From Bacteroidota bacterium (lineage in GTDB: Bacteria; Bacteroidota; Bacteroidia; Bacteroidales; VadinHA17), in assembly GCA_030613125.1 (NCBI GenBank), contig JAUWMO010000007.1, positions 1 through 25,692 on the forward strand: a stretch of DNA of 25,692 nt, written 5' to 3'. Made by a program: the position numbers and the translations under genes. The notes below the pieces were generated by a model. The model had not been told where the DNA came from, did not search any database, and saw only the letters and a list, made by a program, of their open reading frames with translations. Of this stretch, positions 14,917 through 24,042 are shown piece after piece; within the stretch, counting starts at the first letter, position 1, and every line of letters begins with the position of its first letter.

Positions 14917-15880
14917 AGATTTTATCTATAAGTTCCTCATATTCTTTTCTTACATCACTGAAAGCGGTAATTCCTCCGCCGCTTTTGAAAATAAAACGAC
15001 CTTCTGAGTTTTCAATATATCTTATCATTACAGCACTGTCGACGGATTCTCCGTCATAAAAACCAAATATACCAGTATAGAATCCTCTTTCGTAAGGTTC
15101 GGCGTCATTAATTATTTCAAGGGTTTTCTTTTTTGGTGCTCCACTTATCGATCCTGCAGGAAGTATCCTGAAGAAATTGTCTCCGAGAAAATCAAAGAAA
15201 TCTTCAGGTATATTACCAACAACCTCAGAGCTGACTTGTAATAAATCCTTTTGATTTGTTTTCACCCTTTCAATGTACCTGTAGCGCTTCACATATACAT
15301 TTTTTGAGATTATGCTGAGGTCATTCCTGATTAAATCAACTATAGTATTGTGTTCAGCAGTTTCTTTGGGATCATTAAGAATTGCCTCATGTGCATTATG
15401 AACTGCTGCATCGATTGTTCCTTTCATTGGAAATGAAGAAATTTTCCCATTCTCTATCCTGACAAAAGTTTCAGGTGAAAAAACAACAAGCTTTTCTTTG
15501 ATCCATAATTTATATGGCGCATCAGAGTGAAAAAAGATTTGTTTCAGGTCAAGGTTCATTTCTAAAAATGCAGGAAAAGTTAAGTTTACCAAATAGGTAT
15601 TCCCGTGTCTCAAATTATCCTTCACTATTTCAAATGCTTTTTTATAATGACTAAAGGCAACCGGAAACTTCTTGAAATCAATCCATTCAGGTAAATGAGG
15701 TTGAGTCTGATTTTGAATATTATTATTCCGGAATGTTTTAAAAAGTATTTTCGTTTTGTCTGTTTTCTGGTATTCAATAACCAGATTTGATTCTTGATCA
15801 AAGCTGATCACAAACAGAAATGGAAGTTTAACTCTTCCAAGTTGGTTCATTTTTTGAATAGCTGCCTGCCGGTTGAGCAT
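14885..15880 (-). CDS. pabB: Aminodeoxychorismate synthase component I (PabB-like)
   Basis: A chorismate-binding enzyme of 331 residues, containing little more than the catalytic domain. It has FPMKGTID with lysine K153, the residue that marks PabB where anthranilate synthase TrpE has Ala; DLIRNDLS (183-190); ILPAGSISGAPKKKTLEII (239-257) and SGGGITAFSDVRKEYEEL. PabB aminates chorismate to aminodeoxychorismate, using ammonia from glutamine supplied by PabA. No pabA or trpG gene is in the window, so the amidotransferase is elsewhere. The N-terminal domain is reduced compared with E. coli PabB (453 residues). The ATG at 15880 is followed by a normal start and preceded by a -7 box at 15913. Product family is firm; the choice of PabB over other isochorismate/anthranilate enzymes rests on K153 and the pabC-like partner. 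Confidence 0.86.
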   Translation of the reverse strand: MLNRQAAIQKMNQLGRVKLPFLFVISFDQESNLVIEYQKTDKTKILFKTFRNNNIQNQTQPHLPEWIDFKKFPVAFSHYKKAFEIVKDNLRHGNTYLVNLTFPAFLEMNLDLKQIFFHSDAPYKLWIKEKLVVFSPETFVRIENGKISSFPMKGTIDAAVHNAHEAILNDPKETAEHNTIVDLIRNDLSIISKNVYVKRYRYIERVKTNQKDLLQVSSEVVGNIPEDFFDFLGDNFFRILPAGSISGAPKKKTLEIINDAEPYERGFYTGIFGFYDGESVDSAVMIRYIENSEGRFIFKSGGGITAFSDVRKEYEELIDKIYVPITGNNKS

Positions 15881-15905
15881 TACTCTAAAAGATTTTATAA
15901 TATTA

Positions 15906-15913
15906 CAAAAGTA
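15906..15913 (-). promoter_or_regulatory. -7 box TACTTTTG upstream of pabB
   Basis: TACTTTTG on the minus strand matches the TAnnTTTG consensus exactly and would place the transcript start near 15899, about 19 bases before the pabB ATG. No good TTTG is found at -33, so strength is uncertain. The same box stands before kdnA. Confidence 0.4.
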
Positions 15914-16028
15914 AAAATCTTTATGACCTTTTCTTCTTCTCCTTTAATAATGACATGATACCGGCCCTTTCTATATAATTTCATCAATAATTTTAATAAA
16001 ATTAATTTATTTATGATCTATTATATCA

Positions 16029-16064
16029 AATATTATGAATATTATAATCATTTAATTATCTTTG
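16029..16064 (+). promoter_or_regulatory. Promoter/operator region of the DeoR-family gene
   Basis: TATCTTTG at 16057-16064 is a perfect TAnnTTTG box ending four bases before the ATG at 16069, so the transcript would start at or very near the start codon and have no leader. Upstream, AATATT-ATG-AATATT (16029-16043) is a short symmetric repeat that could be an operator for the regulator itself; the region is so AT-rich that this may be chance. No clear -33 TTTG is visible. Confidence 0.35.
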
Positions 16065-16068
16065 AACT

Positions 16069-16833
16069 ATGAAAACAAAAAACAGACAAAATAAAATACT
16101 GTCTCTCCTCAGGGCTATGCAAATGGAAGTTCAGGTAGACAAACTTTCAGAAATACTCGGGGTTTCACCTTTAACTATCAGAAGAGATTTAAAAGAACTT
16201 TCGGAAGAAAAAGCTATTATCCGAACACATGGTGGTTGTTTATTAGCAGGACGTGTGGCTCTTGAAAGCGAATATCATAAAAAAGTAGCTACAAACTTCG
16301 ATTTAAAACAAAAAATTGGAAAAAAAGCTGCTAAAGAAATTAATCCGGGTGACGTTATTCTAATTGATGATGGCTCTACTACTTTTCATCTTGCAACCAA
16401 TCTAGGTAACATCAATCCGTTAATCATATATACAAATTCACTGATCCTTGTAACGGAGTTAAGCAGATATCCAGATATAGCATTAAATATCCTGGGAGGG
16501 GTAATAAATCAGGAGAGCTATTCTGTCTCGGGTTCCATCACAGAAAAAATTTTAGAAAATATTCATTTTGACAAAGTGTTTATGGGCATAGATGCTTTGG
16601 ATGAAAATGGTAAATGTTTTGTAAAAAGTGCTTCATCAGCCCGTTTAGCACAAATAATGTTAAGAAGCGGAAAAGAAAAAATACTATTAGGTGATCATAC
16701 CAAAGTAAAAGCAGACTCGGGATTTTCGTATGGTAGTTTAAATGATTTTGATCAATGGATTACAACCTCCGGAATAGAAAAAAAGCAATTAGATCTGTAT
16801 AAGAAGATGACAAAAGTATCCAATTTAAAATAA
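16069..16833 (+). CDS. DeoR-family transcriptional regulator
   Basis: This 254-residue protein has the two DeoR domains. The N-terminal winged helix-turn-helix (about 6-58) contains ILSLLRAMQMEVQVDKLSEILGVSPLTIRRDL... ending in RTHGG, the family signature. The C-terminal sensor domain (about 75-235) has the ISO-COT type fold motifs DDGSTTFHLA (114-123), TNSLILVTEL and LLGDHTKV (DHTK motif). DeoR repressors usually sense a phosphorylated sugar and control sugar use. It is followed six bases later by a class-III aminotransferase gene, so the two form an operon, and the opposite-facing sugar gene cluster begins beyond it. Ligand and targets are unknown; a phosphosugar from the nearby kinase is a reasonable guess. 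Confidence 0.9.
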   Translation: MKTKNRQNKILSLLRAMQMEVQVDKLSEILGVSPLTIRRDLKELSEEKAIIRTHGGCLLAGRVALESEYHKKVATNFDLKQKIGKKAAKEINPGDVILIDDGSTTFHLATNLGNINPLIIYTNSLILVTELSRYPDIALNILGGVINQESYSVSGSITEKILENIHFDKVFMGIDALDENGKCFVKSASSARLAQIMLRSGKEKILLGDHTKVKADSGFSYGSLNDFDQWITTSGIEKKQLDLYKKMTKVSNLK

Positions 16834-16839
16834 CAGTAT

Positions 16840-18405
16840 ATGGCGAAGATTGAAACCAGACTAAACAATATTGCATTATCACTAAGCGATCTGGTTGGTA
16901 ATGAATATATTGAAGCAGTTTGTAAAACAAAAGCATTTATTGAGAATAGAGATATTGGTGAATTTCTTGAAATAGCCCGGGAAAAAACAGAATTCTTTCC
17001 CAATCATTTTTCCACAAGAATCGACAAGCTTATCGATTATACCGGGAAACAAATCTGCAATAGTGTTTTTAAATCTTCACCGGGGGCCGGGACAAATGCT
17101 TTTAATGAGGCCACAAAAACAGAGATGGCTCCATTGTCTTCCTTTGGTTTCATTCGTGTGGGTGAAAACGGCAAGGCATATCTTACTGCAAAGAGTGAGC
17201 ATTACCATGTACCCCTTGGTCATAGCTTTCCCGGATATAAACTCATTGAAAATGCAAGGAGGCTTGGCATCCCCAACGCTACACATAATAATACAAGAGG
17301 GCATATCACCCGCCTGCTTGAAACAGAGCTTATTCGCATTGTGAACGGACTTGAGAAAGAAAATAAGGAAGGACTAAATCAGGTGCTTAAATCTACCGAT
17401 CCACATGTGATTAACAGGGTTCTTAATCTTGAAACCGGTAGCATTGCAGTAGAAGCAGCCCTGAAGATGATGTTGTCAAGGTTCTACAGGCTTGATATCA
17501 CTTACCCAAAACCAAAATATTCCGGGAAAATACCTGTTTTTATTGTCATCGCCGATCACAATGGAGGAAAAGAAGCCAATTATCACGGGACAACTGTATT
17601 GGCTCAGATTTTAAGAGGGATGTGGCCCGACTTATATTCTGTTCTGGAAAAAAATAATATCTTCAATATTCAGCAGGTCAAAATAAATGATATTGATGAT
17701 TTCATTGAAAAAACAAATAAGTTTGATTCTGGAAAATATAAAGTTGCTGGTTTCTTTCATGAAATTATCTTGATGAATTACGGGGGAATTAAACTTGATA
17801 ATGATTATCTCCAGGATGCTTATAAAATATGCAGAAAGAGAGATATTCCTGTTATTGTTGATGAAATACAATCCTGTCTCTGGTCACCTGATTTTTTTAT
17901 GTTTATAGAGTACGGACTCAACCCCGATTTTGTTTCTATTGGCAAGGGATTTCCCGGCGGTGAGTATCCTGCTTCCAAATTATTGACTACTTCTGCCATG
18001 GATAATCTTAATCTTTTTGGGGCATTGGTAACCAACGGTCAGGAAGAACTAGCTTCCCTCTCCTATTTAATCACTATGGCGTTTGCTGAAGCAAATAAAC
18101 AATATACCAGGGAAATAGGCGATTATTATGAGAATCAGGTAAGAGAATTAAGTAAGAAATTCAGTGATATTATTTTGAATGTGGAGGGAAGCAGGCATTT
18201 AACAACGCTTTTTTTTGAATCCGAAAAGAAAACTGTTGAATTTGCTTCCTTTCTTAACAATAGATGTATTGATATTAGCGCACAGGCCTACAAAGCGGAT
18301 TGCCCGCCCTCCGCACTAACAAAAATACCTTTGATTTCGACCTATAAGATGGTAGATTATATAATCCTGCATATGCTGGAGGCATTGGAGAATATAAAAG
18401 AATGA
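16840..18405 (+). CDS. Class-III PLP-dependent aminotransferase, unknown substrate
   Basis: The 521-residue protein belongs to the aminotransferase class III (ornithine/GABA aminotransferase) fold. Visible features: NLETGSIAVEAALKM (196-210) for cofactor phosphate binding, a YHGTT motif (248-252), VDEIQSC with D341 and Q344 at the PLP ring, and SIGKGFPGG with the Schiff-base lysine K369. About 190 residues precede the core, much longer than the usual N-terminal segment of 60-100, and include a SEHYHVPLGHSF stretch. The specificity residues do not let me name a substrate; amino-sugar or polyamine aminotransferases are possible. Its 6-base spacing to the DeoR-family gene suggests that regulator controls it. 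The ATG at 16840 is followed by MAKIETRLN. Confidence 0.85.
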   Translation: MAKIETRLNNIALSLSDLVGNEYIEAVCKTKAFIENRDIGEFLEIAREKTEFFPNHFSTRIDKLIDYTGKQICNSVFKSSPGAGTNAFNEATKTEMAPLSSFGFIRVGENGKAYLTAKSEHYHVPLGHSFPGYKLIENARRLGIPNATHNNTRGHITRLLETELIRIVNGLEKENKEGLNQVLKSTDPHVINRVLNLETGSIAVEAALKMMLSRFYRLDITYPKPKYSGKIPVFIVIADHNGGKEANYHGTTVLAQILRGMWPDLYSVLEKNNIFNIQQVKINDIDDFIEKTNKFDSGKYKVAGFFHEIILMNYGGIKLDNDYLQDAYKICRKRDIPVIVDEIQSCLWSPDFFMFIEYGLNPDFVSIGKGFPGGEYPASKLLTTSAMDNLNLFGALVTNGQEELASLSYLITMAFAEANKQYTREIGDYYENQVRELSKKFSDIILNVEGSRHLTTLFFESEKKTVEFASFLNNRCIDISAQAYKADCPPSALTKIPLISTYKMVDYIILHMLEALENIKE

Positions 18406-18592
18406 AATAAAACGTATTTCCGAACCTCCAAGGAAGGGATTAAAACTGCACGAAGGAGAGCTCCGTGCCGGTGGTCGTGATTTAAAAGAAACTACCAGAA
18501 TAATTTTAAAAAAGTAGAGGAATTGAGTAAAATTCTGGGCAGTAATATTGCCGGTATTCTCAATATTGTTTGATACCCGGGATAGATACACA

Positions 18593-19468
18593 TTATTGAA
18601 CATCCCGCTTGGATTTGTCCTGTCTGTAGTCGTCTTTCATGTGGTGCTGTTCTTCCATATACTTTTGTCCTTCCAGGGTAAGAAAAAAGTCAAACCAGAT
18701 ATAATAAAGGGTATCACCTTCCAAAACTGAAACGGAATGTTTTGACCCAAGGGGGATATGCAGCATCATGTTTTCAATTAATACAGTTTGTTCACCATCA
18801 GCATAGCAGGTACATCTGCAATTCTGTAAGCCCAGGAAAAGCTGATCCAGCATGGGGTGCTCGTGTTCTGCGACGGCATCGGGCCCTTCCGTCATTACGG
18901 ACCCCATACAGAAGCGGGGAACAAGTCCTTCCGGCAGGATCATTCTGTTAACCGCTTTATCACTTTTAATGTCTTCCGTATAAGCGGGGCAATCGGAGAT
19001 CGCTTTCATATATAAAGACGAATGTGCATCCGGATCCTGCGCTATCAAACGACAATCGCTATCGTTCAGATGCTTCCGTATTCGCAAATATTGAAATTCA
19101 TTCTCCTTTTCTATGTTTATACTAAAGGGTTTATTATATGGAATCCTGACAATGCAGTTTGAATTGAATTCAAATGCATCCTCCCCGAGGGACAGGGAGG
19201 CTTCTCCCTGAATAGATAAGAGAACATCATAGCAGCCGGTAATAGCCGGTTCTTCTATCCGGTAGTTCCCCTTAACAGAAACGTGTTCGATATCCACGCC
19301 CTCAATTTCTCCCGGCAGAACAGCAGTTTGAATAATACTTCCGTCAGGTGTACCTGTCATGTTTGTTGCATAAATTATTTCTGAATTCATCTTCTGGGCA
19401 TTTACATTTACATTAACCGCAATCAGCCAGATACAGGCTAAAAGAGAATAATTATTCAAATACTTCAT
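18593..19468 (-). CDS. Secreted two-cupin protein
   Basis: A 291-residue protein with an N-terminal signal peptide (hydrophobic 8-20, likely cut after VNA, residue 24). Two cupin-like beta domains follow, about 60-130 and 185-260. The second carries possible metal ligands H202 and H204 in AEHEHPMLDQ, then D208 or Q209, and H244 in GSKHSV; the first domain lacks an obvious set. Cupins act in sugar binding, isomerisation or degradation among other roles, and the neighbouring GH109-like and sugar kinase genes suggest carbohydrate work in the periplasm. Its C-terminus ends with many charged residues (about 270-291). It is the last gene of the leftward cluster, 87 bases after the GH109-like gene. 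Exact function is unknown. Confidence 0.7.
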   Translation of the reverse strand: MKYLNNYSLLACIWLIAVNVNVNAQKMNSEIIYATNMTGTPDGSIIQTAVLPGEIEGVDIEHVSVKGNYRIEEPAITGCYDVLLSIQGEASLSLGEDAFEFNSNCIVRIPYNKPFSINIEKENEFQYLRIRKHLNDSDCRLIAQDPDAHSSLYMKAISDCPAYTEDIKSDKAVNRMILPEGLVPRFCMGSVMTEGPDAVAEHEHPMLDQLFLGLQNCRCTCYADGEQTVLIENMMLHIPLGSKHSVSVLEGDTLYYIWFDFFLTLEGQKYMEEQHHMKDDYRQDKSKRDVQ

Positions 19469-19555
19469 CGGGCTTATTTATTATGTAATAATGTGGTAAT
19501 GACTATGATCCTGACTTATTAATAGCCAGTGTATACCAGATCACTTATAAAAAAG

Positions 19556-20902
19556 TTAATATTCTGCCGTTAATCCGAATATGGGTTTATTATTCATCCA
19601 TTTCCCTTTGGTGAAATCCGGAAAATCAACCGGTTCACTTCCAAGGGTGATAGACTGTTCAGAAAGAGGAGTTACCACGATCCAGGCAGCTGTATCATAA
19701 ACATCGATTGGGGTCGGTATCTTTCTTTTCACGCATTCAATAAATGCCCGGATTTTTAAATAACCGGCCCCGCCATGTCCTCCACGCACACCTTCCCCGA
19801 GGAACTTAATCCACAAAGGATGCTCGTATTCCGGGAGGTACTGTTCCAGGCTTTCCCACTTGTGTTCAGGACTTTTACCTTCCAGGTATACTGAATTTGT
19901 AAGTCCCCTGTGTTCCATCCACAAGCCTTTGGTCCCCTGCACAGTATACATGTTTGAGTATGGACGGGGCAGATTCGTATCATGGTTAATAATAATTGTT
20001 TCTCCGTTCTGGCATTTTATCACCGTGGTAACAACATCTCCAAGAGCCCAGTCAAGCTTTGCATTCGGATGATCTTCCCCCGCAGTGTTAACTATATAAT
20101 CATGCAATCCCCTGGATTTTGTTGCTGTTGAAGTAAGGGAAACCATCCTGTTGCCCCTGTTATCATTCACACAATTCGCAATAGGTCCCAAACCGTGGGT
20201 GGGATACAGATCCCCGTTCCGTTTTAAAGAATGTTGAGTGCGCCAGCGGGCTTCGCCTTTTGCCCCGTGACCAAATTCAACTCCGGGTTGAAATTTTACA
20301 CCCCTCAGATCATGACAGTATCCGCACTGGCAATGCGAAAGTTCACCAAACAGTCCCTCTCTTACCATTCTCAGAACCGCCATATTATTTCTGTCATAGC
20401 AATGATTCTCAAGCATCATGCAGGGCATGCCGGTTTCCTCTGAAGCTTCAATAAGCTCCCAGCATTCTTCAACTGAACTTGCACCCCATACTTCAGGCGC
20501 ACAGTATTTGCCGGCTTCCATGGTTGCAACTGCCATGGGAGTATGCCACATCCAGGGAGTAGAAATAACAACACCATCCATGTCTTCACGTAAAACCATA
20601 TTCCGAAAATCTTCTTCGTCCTTTGAATAGCCCTGTGGCGCTTTTCTGCCGGCTTTTTCAACCAGTGATTGAGCACGGAGAAGTGCTTCTTTATCAATAT
20701 CACAGATTGCAGGTACTACAACATCCTGCATCGACAAACAGGCTTTCAGCAAATTGGTTCCCTGGGATCCAACACCGATGAATCCTATCCTGACTTTCCT
20801 GTCAATTCCTTTACCTGTTAAGATACCAGGAACCACAGTTGTTCCTATTCCTGCGACAATCCCGGTTTTCACAAATTTCCTTCTTTTTAGTTTATTGCTC
20901 AT
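19556..20902 (-). CDS. GH109-like NAD-dependent glycosidase (Gfo/Idh/MocA fold), secreted
   Basis: From ATG 20902 the protein has 448 residues and begins with a twin-arginine signal: KRRKFVKTG (R7, R8) followed by a hydrophobic segment. It has the Rossmann motif GFIGVGSQG (40-48). Instead of the EKP motif of ordinary Gfo/Idh/MocA dehydrogenases it has EVWGASSVEECWEL, followed by MMLENHCYDRNNMAVLRMVREG, GYCHDLRG, RWRTQHSLKRNGDLYPTHGLGP (H236) and a DNRGNRMVSLTS stretch. These match glycoside hydrolase family 109, NAD-dependent alpha-N-acetylgalactosaminidases acting through an oxidation-elimination cycle. The open frame reaches 20959 with two earlier ATG-type starts, less likely with the Tat signal. 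It lies between a sugar kinase and a cupin gene. The glycan target cannot be told; family members vary. Confidence 0.8.
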   Translation of the reverse strand: MSNKLKRRKFVKTGIVAGIGTTVVPGILTGKGIDRKVRIGFIGVGSQGTNLLKACLSMQDVVVPAICDIDKEALLRAQSLVEKAGRKAPQGYSKDEEDFRNMVLREDMDGVVISTPWMWHTPMAVATMEAGKYCAPEVWGASSVEECWELIEASEETGMPCMMLENHCYDRNNMAVLRMVREGLFGELSHCQCGYCHDLRGVKFQPGVEFGHGAKGEARWRTQHSLKRNGDLYPTHGLGPIANCVNDNRGNRMVSLTSTATKSRGLHDYIVNTAGEDHPNAKLDWALGDVVTTVIKCQNGETIIINHDTNLPRPYSNMYTVQGTKGLWMEHRGLTNSVYLEGKSPEHKWESLEQYLPEYEHPLWIKFLGEGVRGGHGGAGYLKIRAFIECVKRKIPTPIDVYDTAAWIVVTPLSEQSITLGSEPVDFPDFTKGKWMNNKPIFGLTAEY

Positions 20903-21034
20903 ATTAAAATCCTTCAGATTTTTATTCATAAATTTACACAATAGGTTCCGGAAAAGCAAGTCAGGAATCCCGGGATCGTAAAAAAGTACGGCAGCTTATC
21001 CGAACATCGTTACCTCATCAGAGTTTTAAATGAA

Positions 21035-22549
21035 CTACCAGTAATCTTTCAGATGATCATATAGTTTAATATACTTTTCAAACACTTTTTGATATATTGC
21101 ATGGTTGCTGCTATCAGGCAGATATCTCTTATTCAATCTTACCAGTTTTTCACATCCGTCTCTAAAATCATAAAACAACTCACACCCGATTCCGGCAAGG
21201 ATGGCCGCCCCCAGACAGGCAGTTTCGCGGGTCTGAAGCGTTACAAAAGGTATACCAGTCATATCAGCCTTGATCTGATTCCAGAGATCACTTTCGGCAC
21301 CACCTCCAAGAGCACGGATTTCTGCTAGTTCAATGCCATGTTTCTTCATTGAATCAATATTATTTTTAATCATACAAGCTACCGACTCCATAATAGCTCT
21401 GATAAAATGTCCTTTACCCATTTGGGGTGAAATTCCTGCAAAAACAGCTTTTACATGTACATCAAATTCCGGTGAACCTGCACCCATCATATGAGGGAGC
21501 ATGGTTAATCCTTCAGATCCTGCAGGTACTTTTTCTGCAAGTGCAGTCATTAAATCATAGGGGTTTTTATTTTCCCGCAGAGCGTTCTCTTTCTCCTGAA
21601 CAAAAAATTCATCCCTGAACCATTTGAGGACCATTCCGGCTGTTTGTCCATATGGTTGCAAAATATACTTTCCGGGAACAGCATGGCACTGACAGGGAAG
21701 ATTAAGTGTCAGGTTCAGTACCGGATCATCGGTTGTAACTACCATGGCCATTGAAGCTCCTGTGGTCTCGGAGATAATGCCTTCCCTGATATTGCCCGAA
21801 CCAATGGCCCCGGCAATATGATCATAACTACCGGCAATTATTAATGTATCAGGAGAGAGACCTGTGGCAATTGATGCTATAGTACTGATTTTTCCTGTCG
21901 AACTACCTGAAGGCAAGACTTCGGGCAGCAGTTGTGGGCTTATGTTTAAAAAATCCAGCATTTCATCCCACCATTTCTTCTTGCTTATATCAAAATAGAG
22001 TGTGGATGATACGAGGGATTCTTCAGAAAAGTATTGCCCCGTTAGCTTGTATATCAAATAGTCCTCAACCAAAAGGAATTTACCGACCTTCTTGAAAATA
22101 TCAGGTTCTTTGTTCTTGATCCATAGGATGCGGGTCGCAGGCCAAAGCGGTAATATTTCAGGTTGTCCGGTTTTCTCCAGAAGGATTTGCCGTGTAAAGG
22201 TCTGTTCAATTGTTTTTGCTTCTTCGACTGACCGGTTGTCAAGCCATATAATAGCATCTCTCAAAGGTCTGCCATTTTTATCAACTGCAATCAGTGTTTC
22301 TCCCTGCGAGGCAAAAGAAATTGCCCGGATATTTTCCGGTCTGACTCCGCTCTGCGTTAACAACTTATTGATAATAAACAGGGTGGTTTTCCAGTATATT
22401 TCAGGATTCAGTTCAACGATTTCTCTTTCTCTGTATTTAAGTGAATATTCCTTTTGTACAACCGTTTCCGGAATCCCGTCAGTTCGGATCAGTAACCCTT
22501 TAATAGAAGTAGTACCTGCATCGAGCCCGATAAGATAAGAATTGTTCAT
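21035..22549 (-). CDS. FGGY-family carbohydrate kinase
   Basis: A 504-residue sugar kinase with both FGGY domains. The N-terminal phosphate-binding motif GLDAGTTSIKGLLI is at 8-21, FASQGETLIAVD at 79-90, and the catalytic aspartate is D243 in AGSYDHIAGAIG. The C-terminal ATP-binding part has LGGGAESDLWNQIKADMTG and a later ETACLGAAILAGIG stretch. FGGY kinases phosphorylate sugars such as xylulose, ribulose, fuculose and gluconate; the general look is xylulokinase-like but this does not fix the substrate. It lies 31 bases after an isomerase-like gene, a combination (isomerase then kinase) typical of aldose breakdown, and upstream of the GH109-like gene. No aldolase or epimerase is seen in the window. 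Confidence 0.9.
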   Translation of the reverse strand: MNNSYLIGLDAGTTSIKGLLIRTDGIPETVVQKEYSLKYREREIVELNPEIYWKTTLFIINKLLTQSGVRPENIRAISFASQGETLIAVDKNGRPLRDAIIWLDNRSVEEAKTIEQTFTRQILLEKTGQPEILPLWPATRILWIKNKEPDIFKKVGKFLLVEDYLIYKLTGQYFSEESLVSSTLYFDISKKKWWDEMLDFLNISPQLLPEVLPSGSSTGKISTIASIATGLSPDTLIIAGSYDHIAGAIGSGNIREGIISETTGASMAMVVTTDDPVLNLTLNLPCQCHAVPGKYILQPYGQTAGMVLKWFRDEFFVQEKENALRENKNPYDLMTALAEKVPAGSEGLTMLPHMMGAGSPEFDVHVKAVFAGISPQMGKGHFIRAIMESVACMIKNNIDSMKKHGIELAEIRALGGGAESDLWNQIKADMTGIPFVTLQTRETACLGAAILAGIGCELFYDFRDGCEKLVRLNKRYLPDSSNHAIYQKVFEKYIKLYDHLKDYW

Positions 22550-22580
22550 AGAATTAGAAGTATTAAAGAGCGTTTCCTGT

Positions 22581-23963
22581 TCATCTCACATCCGGAACCA
22601 CCTCAATATCTAATAGATAACAAAGGTCAAGGAGTTCATCCACATAGTTTCCAAAAACAGCAGCAAAGTGTTGTGACTGAACATGATCCAGTATCTGGCG
22701 TACCGGAACATCCGGATAGAAAGTAATGCTGGGCCAGGAGGGGAGGGGAACACCCATTTCCACCCATTTGGGTCTTTCTTTTCCTTCACCTGTCACAATA
22801 TGCATCCTGTATCCTTCATGAACTTCTGAAAGACAGGCCAGGGTCATTCTTCCTTTTTTCATATTGGAGCAATGAGCAATTCCATCCAGGAGAACAGTTG
22901 ATACATCTTTGATCTGGGGTTTGCCTTCGATGAAATCTCCGGGACAATACCCATCTTCACCTAAAAGTATCCAATCCGGGTGATGTTCATAGTGCTCCAG
23001 GAACGTAACCTGCTTCCCGGAAATGTATTTCAGCATGAGTTGTGCAACAGAATTACCCAGGTCGTTTTCATCCACATAAGGATATCCTGCATCAGCGACC
23101 AGAGAAGAAGGAATGGCATGGGTCAATCCCATTTCCAGGTCTACTCCGTCCACGCATTTGTATGAGATTGTATCAAACTTTTTCTCCTCACATAACCGGA
23201 CTGTAGCCATATACATACGTATAGCTTTCTCAATCACATGCTCTTTGGGTTTTCCGAGGGGATATTCCCAGTCTTTAGTGATTCGGTCGCTTTCTTTTTT
23301 AATATCGGCAGGATCAATTTCATCCATTTTCGTTTTAAGCTGAAGCATGTCCAGGCTTTCTATCTCCGGTCCTATCTGGTCTCTTAAGCGGGTTGGATTA
23401 TATCCGGTAGAGTATAAACCCATATCATTAAAACCAATCATTCCAAGTCTTGAATACCGGAGTTTTTTCATGGTATGAGCAGCATAGGCAAAAGACATGA
23501 TCCCCTCAATATCCATCGGTGTATCCGGCGCATTGAACAGGTATTTGAATTTTATCCCCCATAACTCCATGGGTAATCTCAATGAAGTGGATCCGGCGCC
23601 GGCAGCAGGTGAAATAAGGGTGCCTTTCTCTTCGAATTTACCTTCATGGTCTGTGAAACCTCCCAAACTATACAGGATCATGGGTTCGTTTCTAAATTCG
23701 TGCAAGACACGGAATACCCCCCTGGTATCAATCCAGTTCATAATATTTACAAACAGAAAATCCCACTTCCGAGATTTTAATTCTTTTATGGCTCTTTCCG
23801 GCTCAGTATCTTCTCCATATACCGGATCAGTTTTAATCAGGGTAAGACCTGCATCAGCTAGCTGTTTTTCGGCCCTTTCGCTGATCATTCTAAGATTCTC
23901 AGGCTCATAATACATGGTACCGAAAGCCACATAGCCTGCAACAGGTGATTTAGATTTGTTCAT
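22581..23963 (-). CDS. L-fucose/L-arabinose isomerase-like protein
   Basis: This 460-residue protein resembles the FucI/AraA-type isomerase fold. It starts GYVAFGTMYYEPE, has repeated alpha/beta units in the first 300 residues (WDFLFVNIMNWIDTRGVF, MILYSLGGFTDHEG, RLGMIGFNDMGLYSTGYN), CVDGVDLEMGLTHAIPSSLVADAG and YVDENDLGNSVAQLML (E and D typical of metal sites), then a C-terminal barrel (about 350-460). In family members such acidic residues and a His bind Mn2+ for aldose-ketose isomerisation. Its neighbour 31 bases on is a sugar kinase. The N-terminal half is clearly of this superfamily, but I cannot say whether it is a true isomerase or what sugar it uses. Starts at ATG 23963. Confidence 0.75.
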   Translation of the reverse strand: MNKSKSPVAGYVAFGTMYYEPENLRMISERAEKQLADAGLTLIKTDPVYGEDTEPERAIKELKSRKWDFLFVNIMNWIDTRGVFRVLHEFRNEPMILYSLGGFTDHEGKFEEKGTLISPAAGAGSTSLRLPMELWGIKFKYLFNAPDTPMDIEGIMSFAYAAHTMKKLRYSRLGMIGFNDMGLYSTGYNPTRLRDQIGPEIESLDMLQLKTKMDEIDPADIKKESDRITKDWEYPLGKPKEHVIEKAIRMYMATVRLCEEKKFDTISYKCVDGVDLEMGLTHAIPSSLVADAGYPYVDENDLGNSVAQLMLKYISGKQVTFLEHYEHHPDWILLGEDGYCPGDFIEGKPQIKDVSTVLLDGIAHCSNMKKGRMTLACLSEVHEGYRMHIVTGEGKERPKWVEMGVPLPSWPSITFYPDVPVRQILDHVQSQHFAAVFGNYVDELLDLCYLLDIEVVPDVR

Positions 23964-24042
23964 TTTATTATTTTTTATTAATCAAATTGCGGAACTTTTA
24001 TTTGTTTGCCGCTATTCAGATAAAGCGACCGCGGTAACTGTA

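Noticed and set aside
19556..20902. Plain Gfo/Idh/MocA dehydrogenase call
   Set aside because: The EKP motif is absent and the ENHCYDR, HDLRG and YPTHGLGP motifs fit GH109 better.
22092..22538. Plus-strand open frame of 148 codons antisense to the FGGY kinase
   Set aside because: It lies wholly inside a well-supported kinase gene on the other strand and shows no domain motif.
23497..23910. Plus-strand open frame of 137 codons antisense to the isomerase-like gene
   Set aside because: Shadow of the opposite-strand gene; composition is not protein-like.
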